64,000 nucleotides of DNA. Source: Terrilactibacillus laevilacticus. Lineage in GTDB: Bacteria > Bacillota > Bacilli > Bacillales > Sporolactobacillaceae. The position numbers were made by a program, and so were the translations under genes. Below the pieces are notes generated by a model. That model was given only the letters and a program-made list of their open reading frames with translations, was not told the origin of the DNA and searched no databases. The stretch's first letter is position 1. Each line of letters opens with the position of its first letter. Below are positions 44,373-53,026 of the stretch, in pieces. Location of the stretch: contig NZ_VDCY01000002.1 of NCBI RefSeq assembly GCF_006517395.1, positions 62,001-126,000 of the forward strand, written 5' to 3'.

Positions 44373-45096
44373 ACTCTTGATCGATCCAATTATAATGTAA
44401 CGTTTTGACGGCTCCTTGATGGTCTAACACAAGGCGCACCATTTTTTCTTTAAGTTGTTTCCCTTGGGCGTTGTCATCTAACTTGAAGTTGGTCTTTTTA
44501 TCATACGTAATTTGGCCTTTTGGAACTTCAACGGTAATTCGACTGTCGTCTTCATATAAGAGACGACCAATTATGCAAGTGTCCCCTTTTTTTCGTTGTT
44601 CATAAGTTCCATTGAGATCTGCTAGCGTAATCGGAGCCGGTGTAAGTACCTTGATGTCTTGCTTGGTGCCTCCGATCACTGCGACAACTTTATATCCATT
44701 TAGTTTTTTACGAAAACCATTTAATTCATATTTAAATGACGGTGATTTTTTAATAGCGATGTGTTGATTGTCGACATCCAATAAAACAACATGTTTGGTT
44801 TCCTTAACATAGTCTCCTGTAATATGAAAATCTAGCTTAGATGTTGGACTCGCAATCGATTGATCTAGTGAAAAAGTTCTCAGATCCTCGACATGATATT
44901 TTTTTAAATAGGTTTGTTCAGTATTCACTTTCTCCTCTGTTTGTGGATTTGCTTTTGCATGTCCACCTTTAAATAAAGGTTGTATGGTACCTTGATTTGA
45001 AGAAATTAACCAAACTACAATCCCAAGAGTAAAAATTAAACCAACACCAATAGCGGGGATACCCCAACGTTTTTTTTCAACGCGCGGTTCGTTCAT
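44371..45096 (-). CDS. Unrecognised membrane-anchored extracellular protein
   Basis: The 241-aa protein has a short basic N-terminus, one hydrophobic helix (about 12-33, IPAIGVGLIFTLGIVVWLIS), then a soluble region of mostly alternating strands predicted by eye. No signal-peptidase site is evident, so it is probably anchored with the bulk outside. There are two loosely similar halves (FHITGDYVKETKHVVLLDVD and the later CIIGRLLYEDDSRITVEV). I do not recognise the family. It is the last gene before spoIIQ on the minus strand but separated from it by a repeat array and terminator, so a role in sporulation is not implied. Confidence 0.75.
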   Translation of the reverse strand: MNEPRVEKKRWGIPAIGVGLIFTLGIVVWLISSNQGTIQPLFKGGHAKANPQTEEKVNTEQTYLKKYHVEDLRTFSLDQSIASPTSKLDFHITGDYVKETKHVVLLDVDNQHIAIKKSPSFKYELNGFRKKLNGYKVVAVIGGTKQDIKVLTPAPITLADLNGTYEQRKKGDTCIIGRLLYEDDSRITVEVPKGQITYDKKTNFKLDDNAQGKQLKEKMVRLVLDHQGAVKTLHYNWIDQE

Positions 45097-45388
45097 TCAT
45101 TCGCAACTCCTCTATCCAGCATGATGTTGTAGTCAAAAACAATCGACAATCTTTAAAATTAACGTTCCCAAAAAATATGATCTTCATACTTAGATCATTC
45201 GAATAGATATTTAAAAATTGCTTGTCTTATTTAAGATATGTGATGTTTTAGATAATGATGTTGCGATGATTGTGAAATTAAGAGGCATAAATCGTAAATA
45301 AGCGGTAAATATTAGATTTAGTATTGGTTGTTTGTTTAATTGAAGAAGTTGTGTAATGAATTAGCTGGGTTGGTATGACATCAAAGCA
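45097..45388. other. AT-rich gap upstream of the 241-aa protein gene
   Basis: About 290 bp, probably with the gene's promoter. Nothing specific could be assigned. Confidence 0.35.
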
Positions 45389-45722
45389 TGATTGCACAAC
45401 TTCCGGGCTGGATTGCACAACCTCGGTGCCGGATTGCACGACTTCGTGGCTGGATTGCACGACTTCGTGGCCGGATTGCACAACCTCAGCACCGGATTGC
45501 ACGACTTCGTGGCTGGATTGCACAACCTCAGCGCCGGATTGCACGACTTCGTGGCCGGATTGCACGACTTCGTGGCTGGATTAAGCGACTCGAACTCATA
45601 ATTGAGCTACTTCAATGTGTTATTGAGCCACTTCCAAGCTTAATTGAGCCACTCCAACACATAATTGAGCTACTTCCAAACTTAATTGAGCCACTCCAAC
45701 ACATAATTGAGCTACTTATAAA
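45389..45722 (+). repeat. Array 7, about 16 units, two subtypes in one array
   Basis: The left ten units are GATTGCACGACTTCGTGGCTG-like (21 bp, TTGCAC subtype). The right six are AATTGAGCTACTTCCAAACTT-like (TTGAG subtype). The sharp switch near 45598 joins the two subtypes at the same phase. Confidence 0.9.
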
Positions 45723-45728
45723 CAATGA

Positions 45729-45757
45729 AAAAAACTGCCGAGATGTCACGGCAGTTT
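45729..45757 (-). terminator. Terminator after spoIIQ
   Basis: ACTGCCG (45734-45740) pairs with CGGCAGT (45749-45755), and TTTTTTT follows on the minus strand. Confidence 0.85.
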
Positions 45758-45778
45758 GGTAGTACATTTTATTAAGTA

Positions 45779-46663
45779 TTAGCTATTAGCACCTTCGTCA
45801 TTTGTGCTTTGGTCTGTTTCAGATCCACTTTTTTTGTCTTGTTTAGTATCAGATTTGCCGTCTTTCTTTTGGCTAGGTTTTTGTTCTGGTTTTTGTTTTT
45901 TTGGTGTTTCTGTTGTTTCTTTAGCGCCAGCGTTTGTTGCTTCTGTAGATGGTTTTTTTACATTATTAAGTGCTGATAGACCTTTTGAAAAATATTTTTC
46001 TGGGTTTACAGCCATGTTATTTTTGCGAATTTCAAAGTGTAGGTGTGTACCTGCTGCACGGTTGAAGTCTTCTGTTCCCGCTTTACCAAGTTTTTCACCT
46101 TGAGCGACTTGTTGGCCTTTTTTCACATCTAAGGTTTGTAAACTATTATAAATGGTTTCAATACCTTTGCCGTGATTGATCGTTACAATGTAGCCAAGTA
46201 AGGCATCTTTTTCAGCTTTTGTAACTTTACCAGACATCGCTGCTGTTACCGTAAATGATTTATTGTCTTTTGTGCCAATGTTAACCCCTTTATTTTGCAC
46301 AAAAGAATGATCATAGTTTACGAGAGCAGCTTCTTGATCCTCAGTAGATCCGTTAACATCATAGAATGGTTGAATAACACCCACAGCTTTTTTGTCAGTT
46401 ACTGGCCAATTGAATACCTCTGTTGTTCCGTTAACTGGTGCAGAGTCCTTGTCACCGAATACGACATCATTTTTGTTACTTTGTAGTGATTGTTTGTCTG
46501 AGCGATCTGCTTGTACCCAAAGAACGCCGATCATGAGAATTGCTGCAACACCTAAATAGATAGAAGGTAAAAACCAACGTTTTTTTAAGAGAGCTCGCAA
46601 GTTTGATTTATTTTGAGATTCCTCGCTGAGTTTTCTCTTATCGTTATTATTATTGTCTGTCAT
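45779..46663 (-). CDS. spoIIQ: Forespore channel protein SpoIIQ (LytM domain, Zn site lost)
   Basis: The start is set at MTDNNNN (46663) because the SigF-like -10 overlaps the farther ATG at 46684; AGAGGTG lies 6 nt upstream. The 294-aa protein has one helix (31-50), a LytM/M23 fold (about 115-225), and a K/E/S-rich tail as in B. subtilis SpoIIQ. It sits in the forespore membrane and binds SpoIIIAH across the intermembrane space. H207 and H209 of the metal site remain (GTHLHFEIRK). The first motif reads NKGVN (124-128) instead of HxGxD, so both other ligands are missing and it cannot be a zinc endopeptidase. Confidence 0.92.
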   Translation of the reverse strand: MTDNNNNDKRKLSEESQNKSNLRALLKKRWFLPSIYLGVAAILMIGVLWVQADRSDKQSLQSNKNDVVFGDKDSAPVNGTTEVFNWPVTDKKAVGVIQPFYDVNGSTEDQEAALVNYDHSFVQNKGVNIGTKDNKSFTVTAAMSGKVTKAEKDALLGYIVTINHGKGIETIYNSLQTLDVKKGQQVAQGEKLGKAGTEDFNRAAGTHLHFEIRKNNMAVNPEKYFSKGLSALNNVKKPSTEATNAGAKETTETPKKQKPEQKPSQKKDGKSDTKQDKKSGSETDQSTNDEGANS

Positions 46664-46682
46664 TTCCATCACCTCTGCAATC

Positions 46683-46711
46683 ATTGTGATCAGATTGCAA
46701 GTAATCTATAC
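46683..46711 (-). promoter_or_regulatory. SigF-type promoter of spoIIQ
   Basis: Minus strand: GTATA, 15-bp spacer, GATCACAAT, close to the forespore SigF pattern GYATA-15-GGNNANANT. It fits the known SigF control of spoIIQ. Confidence 0.65.
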
Positions 46712-46935
46712 CTTGTTAAACAAAAAAACTGTTATTTTTTTTCGACAAATCTAGCAAAAGTTATGATTTTAACAATAAAAGGGTTATTTTACGCACTTTT
46801 TGACCGAATATGCATACATGGTAAAATTTCTACTATTCCAAAATATGTACTTTGTGTTTTAATAGAAGTATGTAATCAGAAGATAAGCTATCAATCTGAG
46901 AAAAATTTCTTAATGACTTTGGGGGCATAACAAAG

Positions 46936-48117
46936 ATGGAAACATTACAGGCGGACATATCAAAATTTTTGGAACTCCATAGTGATGAATGGATTGCCTT
47001 TAGACGTGACTTACATGAACATCCAGAACTTAGTGAACAAGAAAAAGAAACTTCTGAAAAAGTAGCCCAAACTCTAACGAAACTTGGCATACCTTTTAAA
47101 AAAAATATAGGTGGATACGGCCTTGTCGCCGAAATAACAGGATCACAGGCCGGTCCTACAATTGCTCTACGTGCCGATATGGATGCCCTTCCGATTAAAG
47201 AAGAAACCAACCTCCCTTTCAAATCTGTCAATGATGGCGTTATGCATGCTTGTGGCCATGATATTCATACCACCATTTTACTTGCCACTGCACAAACATT
47301 ATCTGAACACACCTCACAATTCAAAGGTACCGTCAAATTTATTTTTCAACCAGCCGAAGAAGTAAACGTCGGAGCTCTAGCAATGATGGAAGCAGGCGTA
47401 CTCGAAAATGTTCAAGAAATCTATGGGTTACACAATGCACCGACCCTTCCAGTGGGTTCAATTGGGATCAAACGCGGACCATTAATGGGCTCTGTTGACC
47501 GTATAGAACTTACAATCGAAGGAAAAGGCGGACATGGTGCAGCACCGGATGCTTCCATTGATCCGATTGTAGCCGGATCTTCTATCGTTATGGGAATTCA
47601 AACGGCTGTGAGCAGAGAAATCTCTCCTCTTGAACCCGCTGTCATCACGATTGGTTCTTTCCACGCTGGTTTCGCTAATAATATCATTCCATCTGAAGCC
47701 AAACTGACAGGCACGATTCGTACCTTTTCTCAAAAAGTACGAGAGCAAATCAAACAAATTTTACCACGTATCATTGAACAACAAGCCCTATCTTATCGTT
47801 GCACTGCTCATTTCAACTATATTGATCAATCTCCAGCTCTCATCAACTCAGAATGCCAAACCGACTATGTTATAAAAGCCGCTGAAAAATGTCTAGGTGC
47901 TGAGCATGTTGTGGCATGCGCACCAACGACGATTGCTGAAGACTTTGCACAATACTTAAAAGATGTCCCAGGTGCCTTCTTCTGGCTTGGGTCTGGACCC
48001 GAAACGGACGCCGAAAAAAGCTTTGGACTACACCATCCTAAATGCAGCCCAAATGAAGGAGCCATTGAAGTTGGCGTTAAGGTCATGACCAATTTAGTCT
48101 TTGAGCGGTTGAGATAA
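46936..48117 (+). CDS. M20D family N-acyl amino acid amidohydrolase
   Basis: This 393-aa enzyme of the AmhX/hippurate hydrolase/IAA-amidohydrolase group is divergent from spoIIQ. Motifs are RRDLHEHPELSEQE (about 23-36), LRADMDALPIKEET, MHACGHDIHTT (H104, C106, H108, D109) and FQPAEEV (catalytic Glu). TIAEDFAQYLKDVPGAFFWLG holds the last ligand region. It would release an amino acid from an N-acyl conjugate in the cytosol. It is a different M20 subgroup from the two RocB-like enzymes. The ribosome site is weak (GGGGG 10 nt before ATG). A terminator follows, so it is probably a single-gene unit. Confidence 0.88.
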   Translation: METLQADISKFLELHSDEWIAFRRDLHEHPELSEQEKETSEKVAQTLTKLGIPFKKNIGGYGLVAEITGSQAGPTIALRADMDALPIKEETNLPFKSVNDGVMHACGHDIHTTILLATAQTLSEHTSQFKGTVKFIFQPAEEVNVGALAMMEAGVLENVQEIYGLHNAPTLPVGSIGIKRGPLMGSVDRIELTIEGKGGHGAAPDASIDPIVAGSSIVMGIQTAVSREISPLEPAVITIGSFHAGFANNIIPSEAKLTGTIRTFSQKVREQIKQILPRIIEQQALSYRCTAHFNYIDQSPALINSECQTDYVIKAAEKCLGAEHVVACAPTTIAEDFAQYLKDVPGAFFWLGSGPETDAEKSFGLHHPKCSPNEGAIEVGVKVMTNLVFERLR

Positions 48118-48132
48118 CATTACCTGCGATTG

Positions 48133-48182
48133 CCTCTGGGAGGAATGAAAAATTCTTCCTCTCAGGGGTTAATAATTTTTTT
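48133..48182 (+). terminator. Terminator after the M20D gene
   Basis: CCTCTGGGAGGAA pairs with TTCCTCTCAGGGG (stem ends 48133 and 48168, two wobble pairs), followed by AATTTTTTT. Confidence 0.8.
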
Positions 48183-48570
48183 GATGTGGCTATCTCATCG
48201 ATTCAAACCCTCTTCAATTAAAAGATGCCTGTGCATAACTCCTCTTTTATCCTCAAATTGTGTGTATCTTTTCTTAATTGTGGATTATTTTTCTGAAAAA
48301 TATATAAAATTTGATAAGTCGCTTGTGGATAAAGTCTATCATTGTTGGTTTTTGTGTATAACTTCGGGAGATTGAAATGATAGATGACTTAATTTCGAGA
48401 TAGAATTTGCAATTTCGGGTGATTTTTACAACAACAGCATGTTTCCTCAATTACCTCCCTTCCATACACCTTGAAAAAGTGAACAAAATATGAGTTATTT
48501 TTTTGTTCATTCTGATAATAGTCAAACTATTTAAATTTATATATACTATTAAATAATTCAAAAAACACAT
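48183..48570. other. AT-rich gap before the ABC ATPase gene
   Basis: About 390 bp with the ATPase promoter presumably in the last 100 bp. No palindromic catabolite or other operator was recognised. Confidence 0.35.
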
Positions 48571-48582
48571 AGGAGGCATTTG

Positions 48583-49707
48583 ATGGCAGATATTTTGTTG
48601 AAAAACATTTGCAAAAGGTATAAAAATAGTGACACTCTTTCTGTGAGTAACTTTAATTTGGACATTCAGCATAAAGAATTTATTGTATTTGTCGGCCCTT
48701 CAGGTTGTGGTAAGTCTACCACATTACGAATGATCGCTGGTTTAGAAGAAATAACGGATGGAGATTTGTTTATTGACAACAAACGCATGAATGATGTGGC
48801 TCCCAAAAATCGAGACATTGCGATGGTTTTTCAAAACTATGCTCTTTACCCTCATATGACGGTTTATGACAATATGGCTTTTGGATTAAAAATCAAAAAA
48901 ATGCCAAAGGCAGAGATTGAATCTAGAGTAAAAGAAGCTGCCAAGATCCTTGGACTGGAAGATTATTTAAAACGTAAGCCAAAAGCGTTATCCGGTGGTC
49001 AGCGGCAACGGGTCGCTTTAGGACGAGCCATGGTTCGTAATCCGAAAGTTTTTCTCATGGATGAGCCACTTTCTAACTTAGATGCCAAACTCAGATTACA
49101 AATGCGTGCTGAAATATCTAAGCTACACCGTCGCTTAGATACCACGACGATTTATGTCACACATGATCAAACAGAGGCCATGACAATGGCTTCACGGATT
49201 GTCATTATGAAAGATGGTGTTATTCAGCAAATTGGTACCCCTAAAGAAGTCTATAATCATCCTATTAATGTTTTCGTTGCCAGTTTCATCGGTTCTCCTG
49301 CTATGAATTTCATACCTGCGACATGCTCTGACACCGAACTAAAAATTGGGAATATTTCTTTCGCATTACCAAAAGACAAATTGGATGTTTTACGCTCTAA
49401 AGGTTATATCAATAAAGAATTTATATTAGGGATTCGCCCAGAAGACATCAATCGAAACGAGCACTTAATTCAAGACACAAAGGCAGGCCAATTTGATGCC
49501 TCAATTGATGTTTCAGAGTTAATGGGATCAGAAAGTCTTCTTTACACCTCGATCAACGGAACAAACATTGTTGCGAAAGTCACTGATACTGATATTAAGA
49601 ATGGCGATCAAGTCCAACTTGCCTTTGATTTAGATAAAATTCATTTTTTTGATAAAGATACCGAGGAAGTCATTACATTAAATACAAAAGAAGCGATTGC
49701 TTTATAA
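48583..49707 (+). CDS. msmX: MsmX/UgpC-type multi-sugar ABC importer ATPase
   Basis: The start is the ATG at 48583 with AGGAGG 6 nt upstream, giving 374 aa (B. subtilis MsmX is 365). There is Walker A GPSGCGKST (38-46), LSGGQRQRVALGRA, Walker B VFLMDEPLSNLD, H-loop VTHDQTEAMTMA, then a C-terminal TOBE/MalK-type regulatory region (IGSPAMNFIPAT onward, FILGIRPEDI). No permease or binding protein is nearby, as expected for the orphan ATPase that serves several carbohydrate importers in Bacillaceae. Assignment to MsmX itself is from length and isolation. Confidence 0.82.
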   Translation: MADILLKNICKRYKNSDTLSVSNFNLDIQHKEFIVFVGPSGCGKSTTLRMIAGLEEITDGDLFIDNKRMNDVAPKNRDIAMVFQNYALYPHMTVYDNMAFGLKIKKMPKAEIESRVKEAAKILGLEDYLKRKPKALSGGQRQRVALGRAMVRNPKVFLMDEPLSNLDAKLRLQMRAEISKLHRRLDTTTIYVTHDQTEAMTMASRIVIMKDGVIQQIGTPKEVYNHPINVFVASFIGSPAMNFIPATCSDTELKIGNISFALPKDKLDVLRSKGYINKEFILGIRPEDINRNEHLIQDTKAGQFDASIDVSELMGSESLLYTSINGTNIVAKVTDTDIKNGDQVQLAFDLDKIHFFDKDTEEVITLNTKEAIAL

Positions 49708-49724
49708 AGTGAAAACTTCCATCA

Positions 49725-49945
49725 ATAGGGGGGTTTTTCAACGCACAGGTTGTGCTAGTGCAGGCGTTGCGACAGGACGTCGCGTTTTTAGCCTGCGTCA
49801 TCCCCCACTGATGGTAAGCCTGAACCAATCGGACCTTTACGGGCAGTTGATCCCCCTCAGAAACTTGAGGTGGGGGTCTTACTGCCCGTTAAGGCGGAAT
49901 AAACATATACCCCCATCCACTAGAATGGGTGGGGATCTTAGTTAA
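49725..49945 (+). mobile_element. Solo IS200/IS605-type right end with omega-RNA-like folding
   Basis: No transposase or TnpB gene is present. The segment has nested hairpins: GCAGGC...GCCTGC around GCGAC/GTCGC (about 49760-49797), and ACGGGCAGT (49839-49847) with ACTGCCCGT (49881-49889) enclosing CCCCCTCA/TGAGGTGGGGG. An end palindrome CCCCATCC/GGGTGGGG lies at 49911-49934. From memory, the string AAGCCTGAACCAATCGGAC then GGGCAGTTGATCCCC recurs next to TnpB genes of Bacillus and Geobacillus IS605-group elements. Confidence 0.55.
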
Positions 49946-50021
49946 TGGCCCCGCTCTCATTCCAGACAACATGATTTGATTGACACACCCACCTCCTGTA
50001 CTTATTGCCTAATTTCAAATT

Positions 50022-50163
50022 AGTTTTGTACTACCTCGTCAATGAGATCGCACCACCTTAGGCTTGGATCGCACCACCTCTGGGGCTAATTGCACCACTC
50101 AAATCTGGATTGTACTACTCCGAACCCAGATTGCACCACTCCAGCCAAGAATTGCACATCCTC
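50022..50163 (+). repeat. Array 8, about 7 degenerate units (TTGCAC subtype)
   Basis: Units GATCGCACCACCTCT, AATTGCACCACTCAA, GATTGTACTACTCCG, GATTGCACCACTCCA follow at 20-22 bp. More eroded than arrays 2, 6 and 9. Confidence 0.75.
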
Positions 50164-50195
50164 ATGACAAGGTTGACCAATAAAATTTTCTCTAA

Positions 50196-50227
50196 AACTA
50201 AATAGACCACAATCGCCTGTGGTCTAT
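50196..50227 (-). terminator. Hairpin after spoIID
   Basis: ATAGACCACA (50202-50211) pairs with TGTGGTCTAT (50218-50227). The T-run on the minus strand is broken (TTAGTTTTA). Confidence 0.65.
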
Positions 50228-50232
50228 ATCAC

Positions 50233-51255
50233 TCATTTATCTTCTAATTTTTTTGTGAATGGTTCCATGTTCTGGATAGATGTCCCTTTATAGTAATGGC
50301 TCAGGATTTGTTTGTAGTTCGCTCCTTCTTTCGCCATGCCTTCTGCGCCGTATTGGCTCATTCCAACTCCATGGCCGTAGCCTATGGTTTTTATAATCAC
50401 TTGATTTCCTTTTCTTTTCATGGTGAAGTCGGTTGATCTTAAATTGAGGGCTTCACGAATCTGGCGGCCTGTGAACGTTTTATTGCCAATTTTGAAGGTT
50501 GCAATTCGTTTTCCATCGGTTCGTTTGATGACTTTGCCAATGGAGCCATCTGTTTTTGATAAGTTAATGTTCAATTTCCGCTCGACCGTATCCACTGATT
50601 GCTTTTCTGTGACTTTGTATTTTGGAGAGGCTTTATCCCATGGACTTGAAACGGACTGAAGATAGGGTATATCACCGCTCCAGTAGTCCTTTGCATTCTC
50701 TGTATAGCCGTTGCTTGTTGAGAAAAAAGAAGGCGTGGAGATGGGTTCTCCTTTATACATGATAATTTGGTCAGCTGTCTCATGCACAGCTTGTCTTATT
50801 TTCTTGATTTTCCAATTGTAATCTTTACCCCATATCCTTCGAAGTTCTTGATCATTCTTGTAGACTTGATTTTGCGTTGTATCGGTCACTTGTCCTCCAT
50901 CGGGAAAGGAGGTTGAACCAGAGCCCAGAAGATGGCTGATAATATAGGTTCTTGCAGCCAATGTTTGGGCTTTTAGCGCTTCCAAGTCAAATTTGGCTGG
51001 CATTTCAGAACCTACGACGCCAACAAGATAATCATTAAACGGAACCTTTTGTGTTTTCTTGAGATTTTCTCTGTAGACACTTACCGTAATATGGGTGTTT
51101 TTTACTTTACTTTTTTTCTCTACATTTTGTTTACTTTTGTTCGGTGGTTGATTCTCTTTCATGTCTTTAGCGTGTGAAAACGGTAATACAATGACAGCTG
51201 GAATCAAGATGATGATAGCAACGAATAGTGTTAGGATGATGATGCCTTTCCTCAT
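50233..51255 (-). CDS. spoIID: Stage II sporulation protein SpoIID (lytic transglycosylase)
   Basis: The 340-aa protein has an N-terminal membrane anchor (about 5-27) and a SpoIID/LytB domain: VPFNDYLVGVVGSEMPAKFDLEALKAQTLAARTYII holds the catalytic Glu of the EMP segment, then YFSTSNGYTENAKDYW-like FFSTSNGYTENAKDYWSG. GYGHGVGMSQYGAEGMAKEG is the family's C-terminal signature. It cuts glycan strands during engulfment together with SpoIIP and SpoIIM. B. subtilis SpoIID is 343 aa. Its place after murA is conserved. Confidence 0.95.
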   Translation of the reverse strand: MRKGIIILTLFVAIIILIPAVIVLPFSHAKDMKENQPPNKSKQNVEKKSKVKNTHITVSVYRENLKKTQKVPFNDYLVGVVGSEMPAKFDLEALKAQTLAARTYIISHLLGSGSTSFPDGGQVTDTTQNQVYKNDQELRRIWGKDYNWKIKKIRQAVHETADQIIMYKGEPISTPSFFSTSNGYTENAKDYWSGDIPYLQSVSSPWDKASPKYKVTEKQSVDTVERKLNINLSKTDGSIGKVIKRTDGKRIATFKIGNKTFTGRQIREALNLRSTDFTMKRKGNQVIIKTIGYGHGVGMSQYGAEGMAKEGANYKQILSHYYKGTSIQNMEPFTKKLEDK

Positions 51256-51493
51256 ATATGTCCTCCCAATAGGTTGAATGTTTATCTTTATTTTATGGGA
51301 CTAAACAAGCGATTAGAACGAAAAAATGGGATAAGATCATCCATCATGAGGAGCTGTCGGAACTTATTTTTTTTACATTTGTATGTATATTTAAATACAT
51401 TTTAGCATAGACTGTTGATGGGAAATGATATTCATTTGTAAAAAATATGAAACCTATCATCTTAACAAATAACTAAATTTTCAAATTAGATTA

Positions 51494-51522
51494 CCAAAAA
51501 AAAGAAGCCAAAATATGGCTTC
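51494..51522 (-). terminator. Terminator after murA
   Basis: GAAGCCA (51504-51510) pairs with TGGCTTC (51516-51522), followed by eight T on the minus strand. Confidence 0.88.
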
Positions 51523-51535
51523 ATCTCGTTTAAAT

Positions 51536-52858
51536 TCAAGCGAATTTTGGTTTCATGTTTAATTTAGGTATCGAAACTTCTTGTTCAATGGCTCCTTCTT
51601 CGACGGTTACACGCTCAACGTTAGCACCAAGTGCTCTAAGTTTTCCTGCTAAGTCAACATATCCACGATCTATATGTTTTAACTCACTCACGCGTGTGAC
51701 TCCTTGAGAAATAAGACCAGCAATAACTAATGCAGCACCTGCACGCAAGTCAGTCGCTGATACTTCTGCTCCTTGCAAATTACAAGGACCGCTAATAATA
51801 GCTGAACGTCCTTCAATTTTAATATCCGCATTCATCCGTCTAAATTCTTCAACGTGCATAAAACGGTTTTCAAACACTGTTTCCGTAATAACAGAAGTGC
51901 CATGTGCTTTTAATAAAAGAGCCATCATTTGAGCCTGTAAATCCGTTGGGAACCCTGGATGTGGCATTGTTTTTACATCGACAGGTTTGAGAATGTCTGG
52001 TCCAATAACACGTAGGCCATTGAATTCTTGTAAAATTCTTACACCCATTTCCTCCATTTTTGAGATGAGAGGACGTAAATGTTCTGCCCGTGCATCTTCA
52101 ACGAGGACATTTCCGCCTGTCACGGCTGCTGCAACCATATAAGTACCCGCTTCGATTCGATCAGGGACAATTCTATGATGAGCACCTTTTAATTCTTTTA
52201 CACCTTGAATCGTAATCGTTCCAGTGCCGGCTCCTTTGACTCTGGCTCCCATTGCATTTAAAAATTCGGCAAGATCCTCAATTTCTGGTTCTCTGGCACA
52301 ATTTTCAAGAGTCGTTGTACCGTTAGCAAGGACAGCTGCCATCATAATGTTCTCCGTTGCGCCAACACTTGGCATATCGAGATAAATATTAGCTCCTTGA
52401 AGTTTGCCATTAACACTTGCCTCAATAAATCCATTACCAATATTGATTTTTGCACCCATGGCTTCAAAACCTTTAAGATGTTGATCAATCGGTCTTGAAC
52501 CAATGGCACAACCACCAGGGAGCGGAATTCTAGCCACACCAACTCGAGCGAGCAAAGGTCCCATTACAAGAAAAGACGCACGCATTTTTCGAACGTATTC
52601 AAATGGTGCTTCTGTTAATAATTCTTTTACTGCTTTTACGGTAATCGTATTATTTTCATAATTCACGTCTGCATTCAGATAACGCAAAACATTGTTAATC
52701 GTATACACATCTGCTAAAGCAGGAACGTTATAAATTTTACTTGTACCTTTATTAGCTAGCATCGAAGCCGCAATAACGGGAAGAACCGCATTTTTTGCTC
52801 CTTCTACTTTTACAGTCCCGAATAAACGCTTCCCGCCACGAACAATGATTTTCTCCAA
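51536..52858 (-). CDS. murA: UDP-N-acetylglucosamine 1-carboxyvinyltransferase MurA
   Basis: The 440-aa protein starts [34 protein letters not shown], with Lys22 of the active site. It carries the fosfomycin-target Cys117 in [16 protein letters not shown]. It transfers enolpyruvate from PEP to UDP-GlcNAc in the first step committed to peptidoglycan. Being next to atp and spoIID, it corresponds to the main MurAA copy. A 23-bp near-palindrome lies about 50 bp upstream. It is preceded by ywmB with a 168-bp gap and has its own terminator. Confidence 0.96.
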   Translation of the reverse strand: MEKIIVRGGKRLFGTVKVEGAKNAVLPVIAASMLANKGTSKIYNVPALADVYTINNVLRYLNADVNYENNTITVKAVKELLTEAPFEYVRKMRASFLVMGPLLARVGVARIPLPGGCAIGSRPIDQHLKGFEAMGAKINIGNGFIEASVNGKLQGANIYLDMPSVGATENIMMAAVLANGTTTLENCAREPEIEDLAEFLNAMGARVKGAGTGTITIQGVKELKGAHHRIVPDRIEAGTYMVAAAVTGGNVLVEDARAEHLRPLISKMEEMGVRILQEFNGLRVIGPDILKPVDVKTMPHPGFPTDLQAQMMALLLKAHGTSVITETVFENRFMHVEEFRRMNADIKIEGRSAIISGPCNLQGAEVSATDLRAGAALVIAGLISQGVTRVSELKHIDRGYVDLAGKLRALGANVERVTVEEGAIEQEVSIPKLNMKPKFA

Positions 52859-52904
52859 GATTATTCCCCTCCGCGTCCAATGTCATTTATCCGCTTTTCG
52901 CCTG

Positions 52905-52927
52905 GTTAACCAATATTGGCCTAACCA
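52905..52927. promoter_or_regulatory. Near-palindrome upstream of murA
   Basis: GGTTA, one base, CCAATATTGG (a perfect 10-bp palindrome), two bases, TAACC. It is centred about 57 bp before the murA start, where an operator or the 5' end of the mRNA would lie. No known regulator was matched. Confidence 0.4.
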
Positions 52928-53026
52928 TCCGCAACTCCTCTTACGGGGGAGGTAACAGACACGCCATCACATTGATAATTCTATTCACGAAAACGAAAAA
53001 TTCACTGAAATATTCGCTTATTATAT

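Noticed and set aside
45278-45601. ORFs on both strands through array 7
   Set aside because: Same cause as array 6: a 21-bp repeat without start signals. Several frames encode equally regular repeats, so none is likely a gene.
49697-49945. 82-aa plus-strand ORF after the ABC ATPase gene
   Set aside because: It overlaps the ATPase end and runs through strong hairpins of an IS605-type end; composition is not protein-like.
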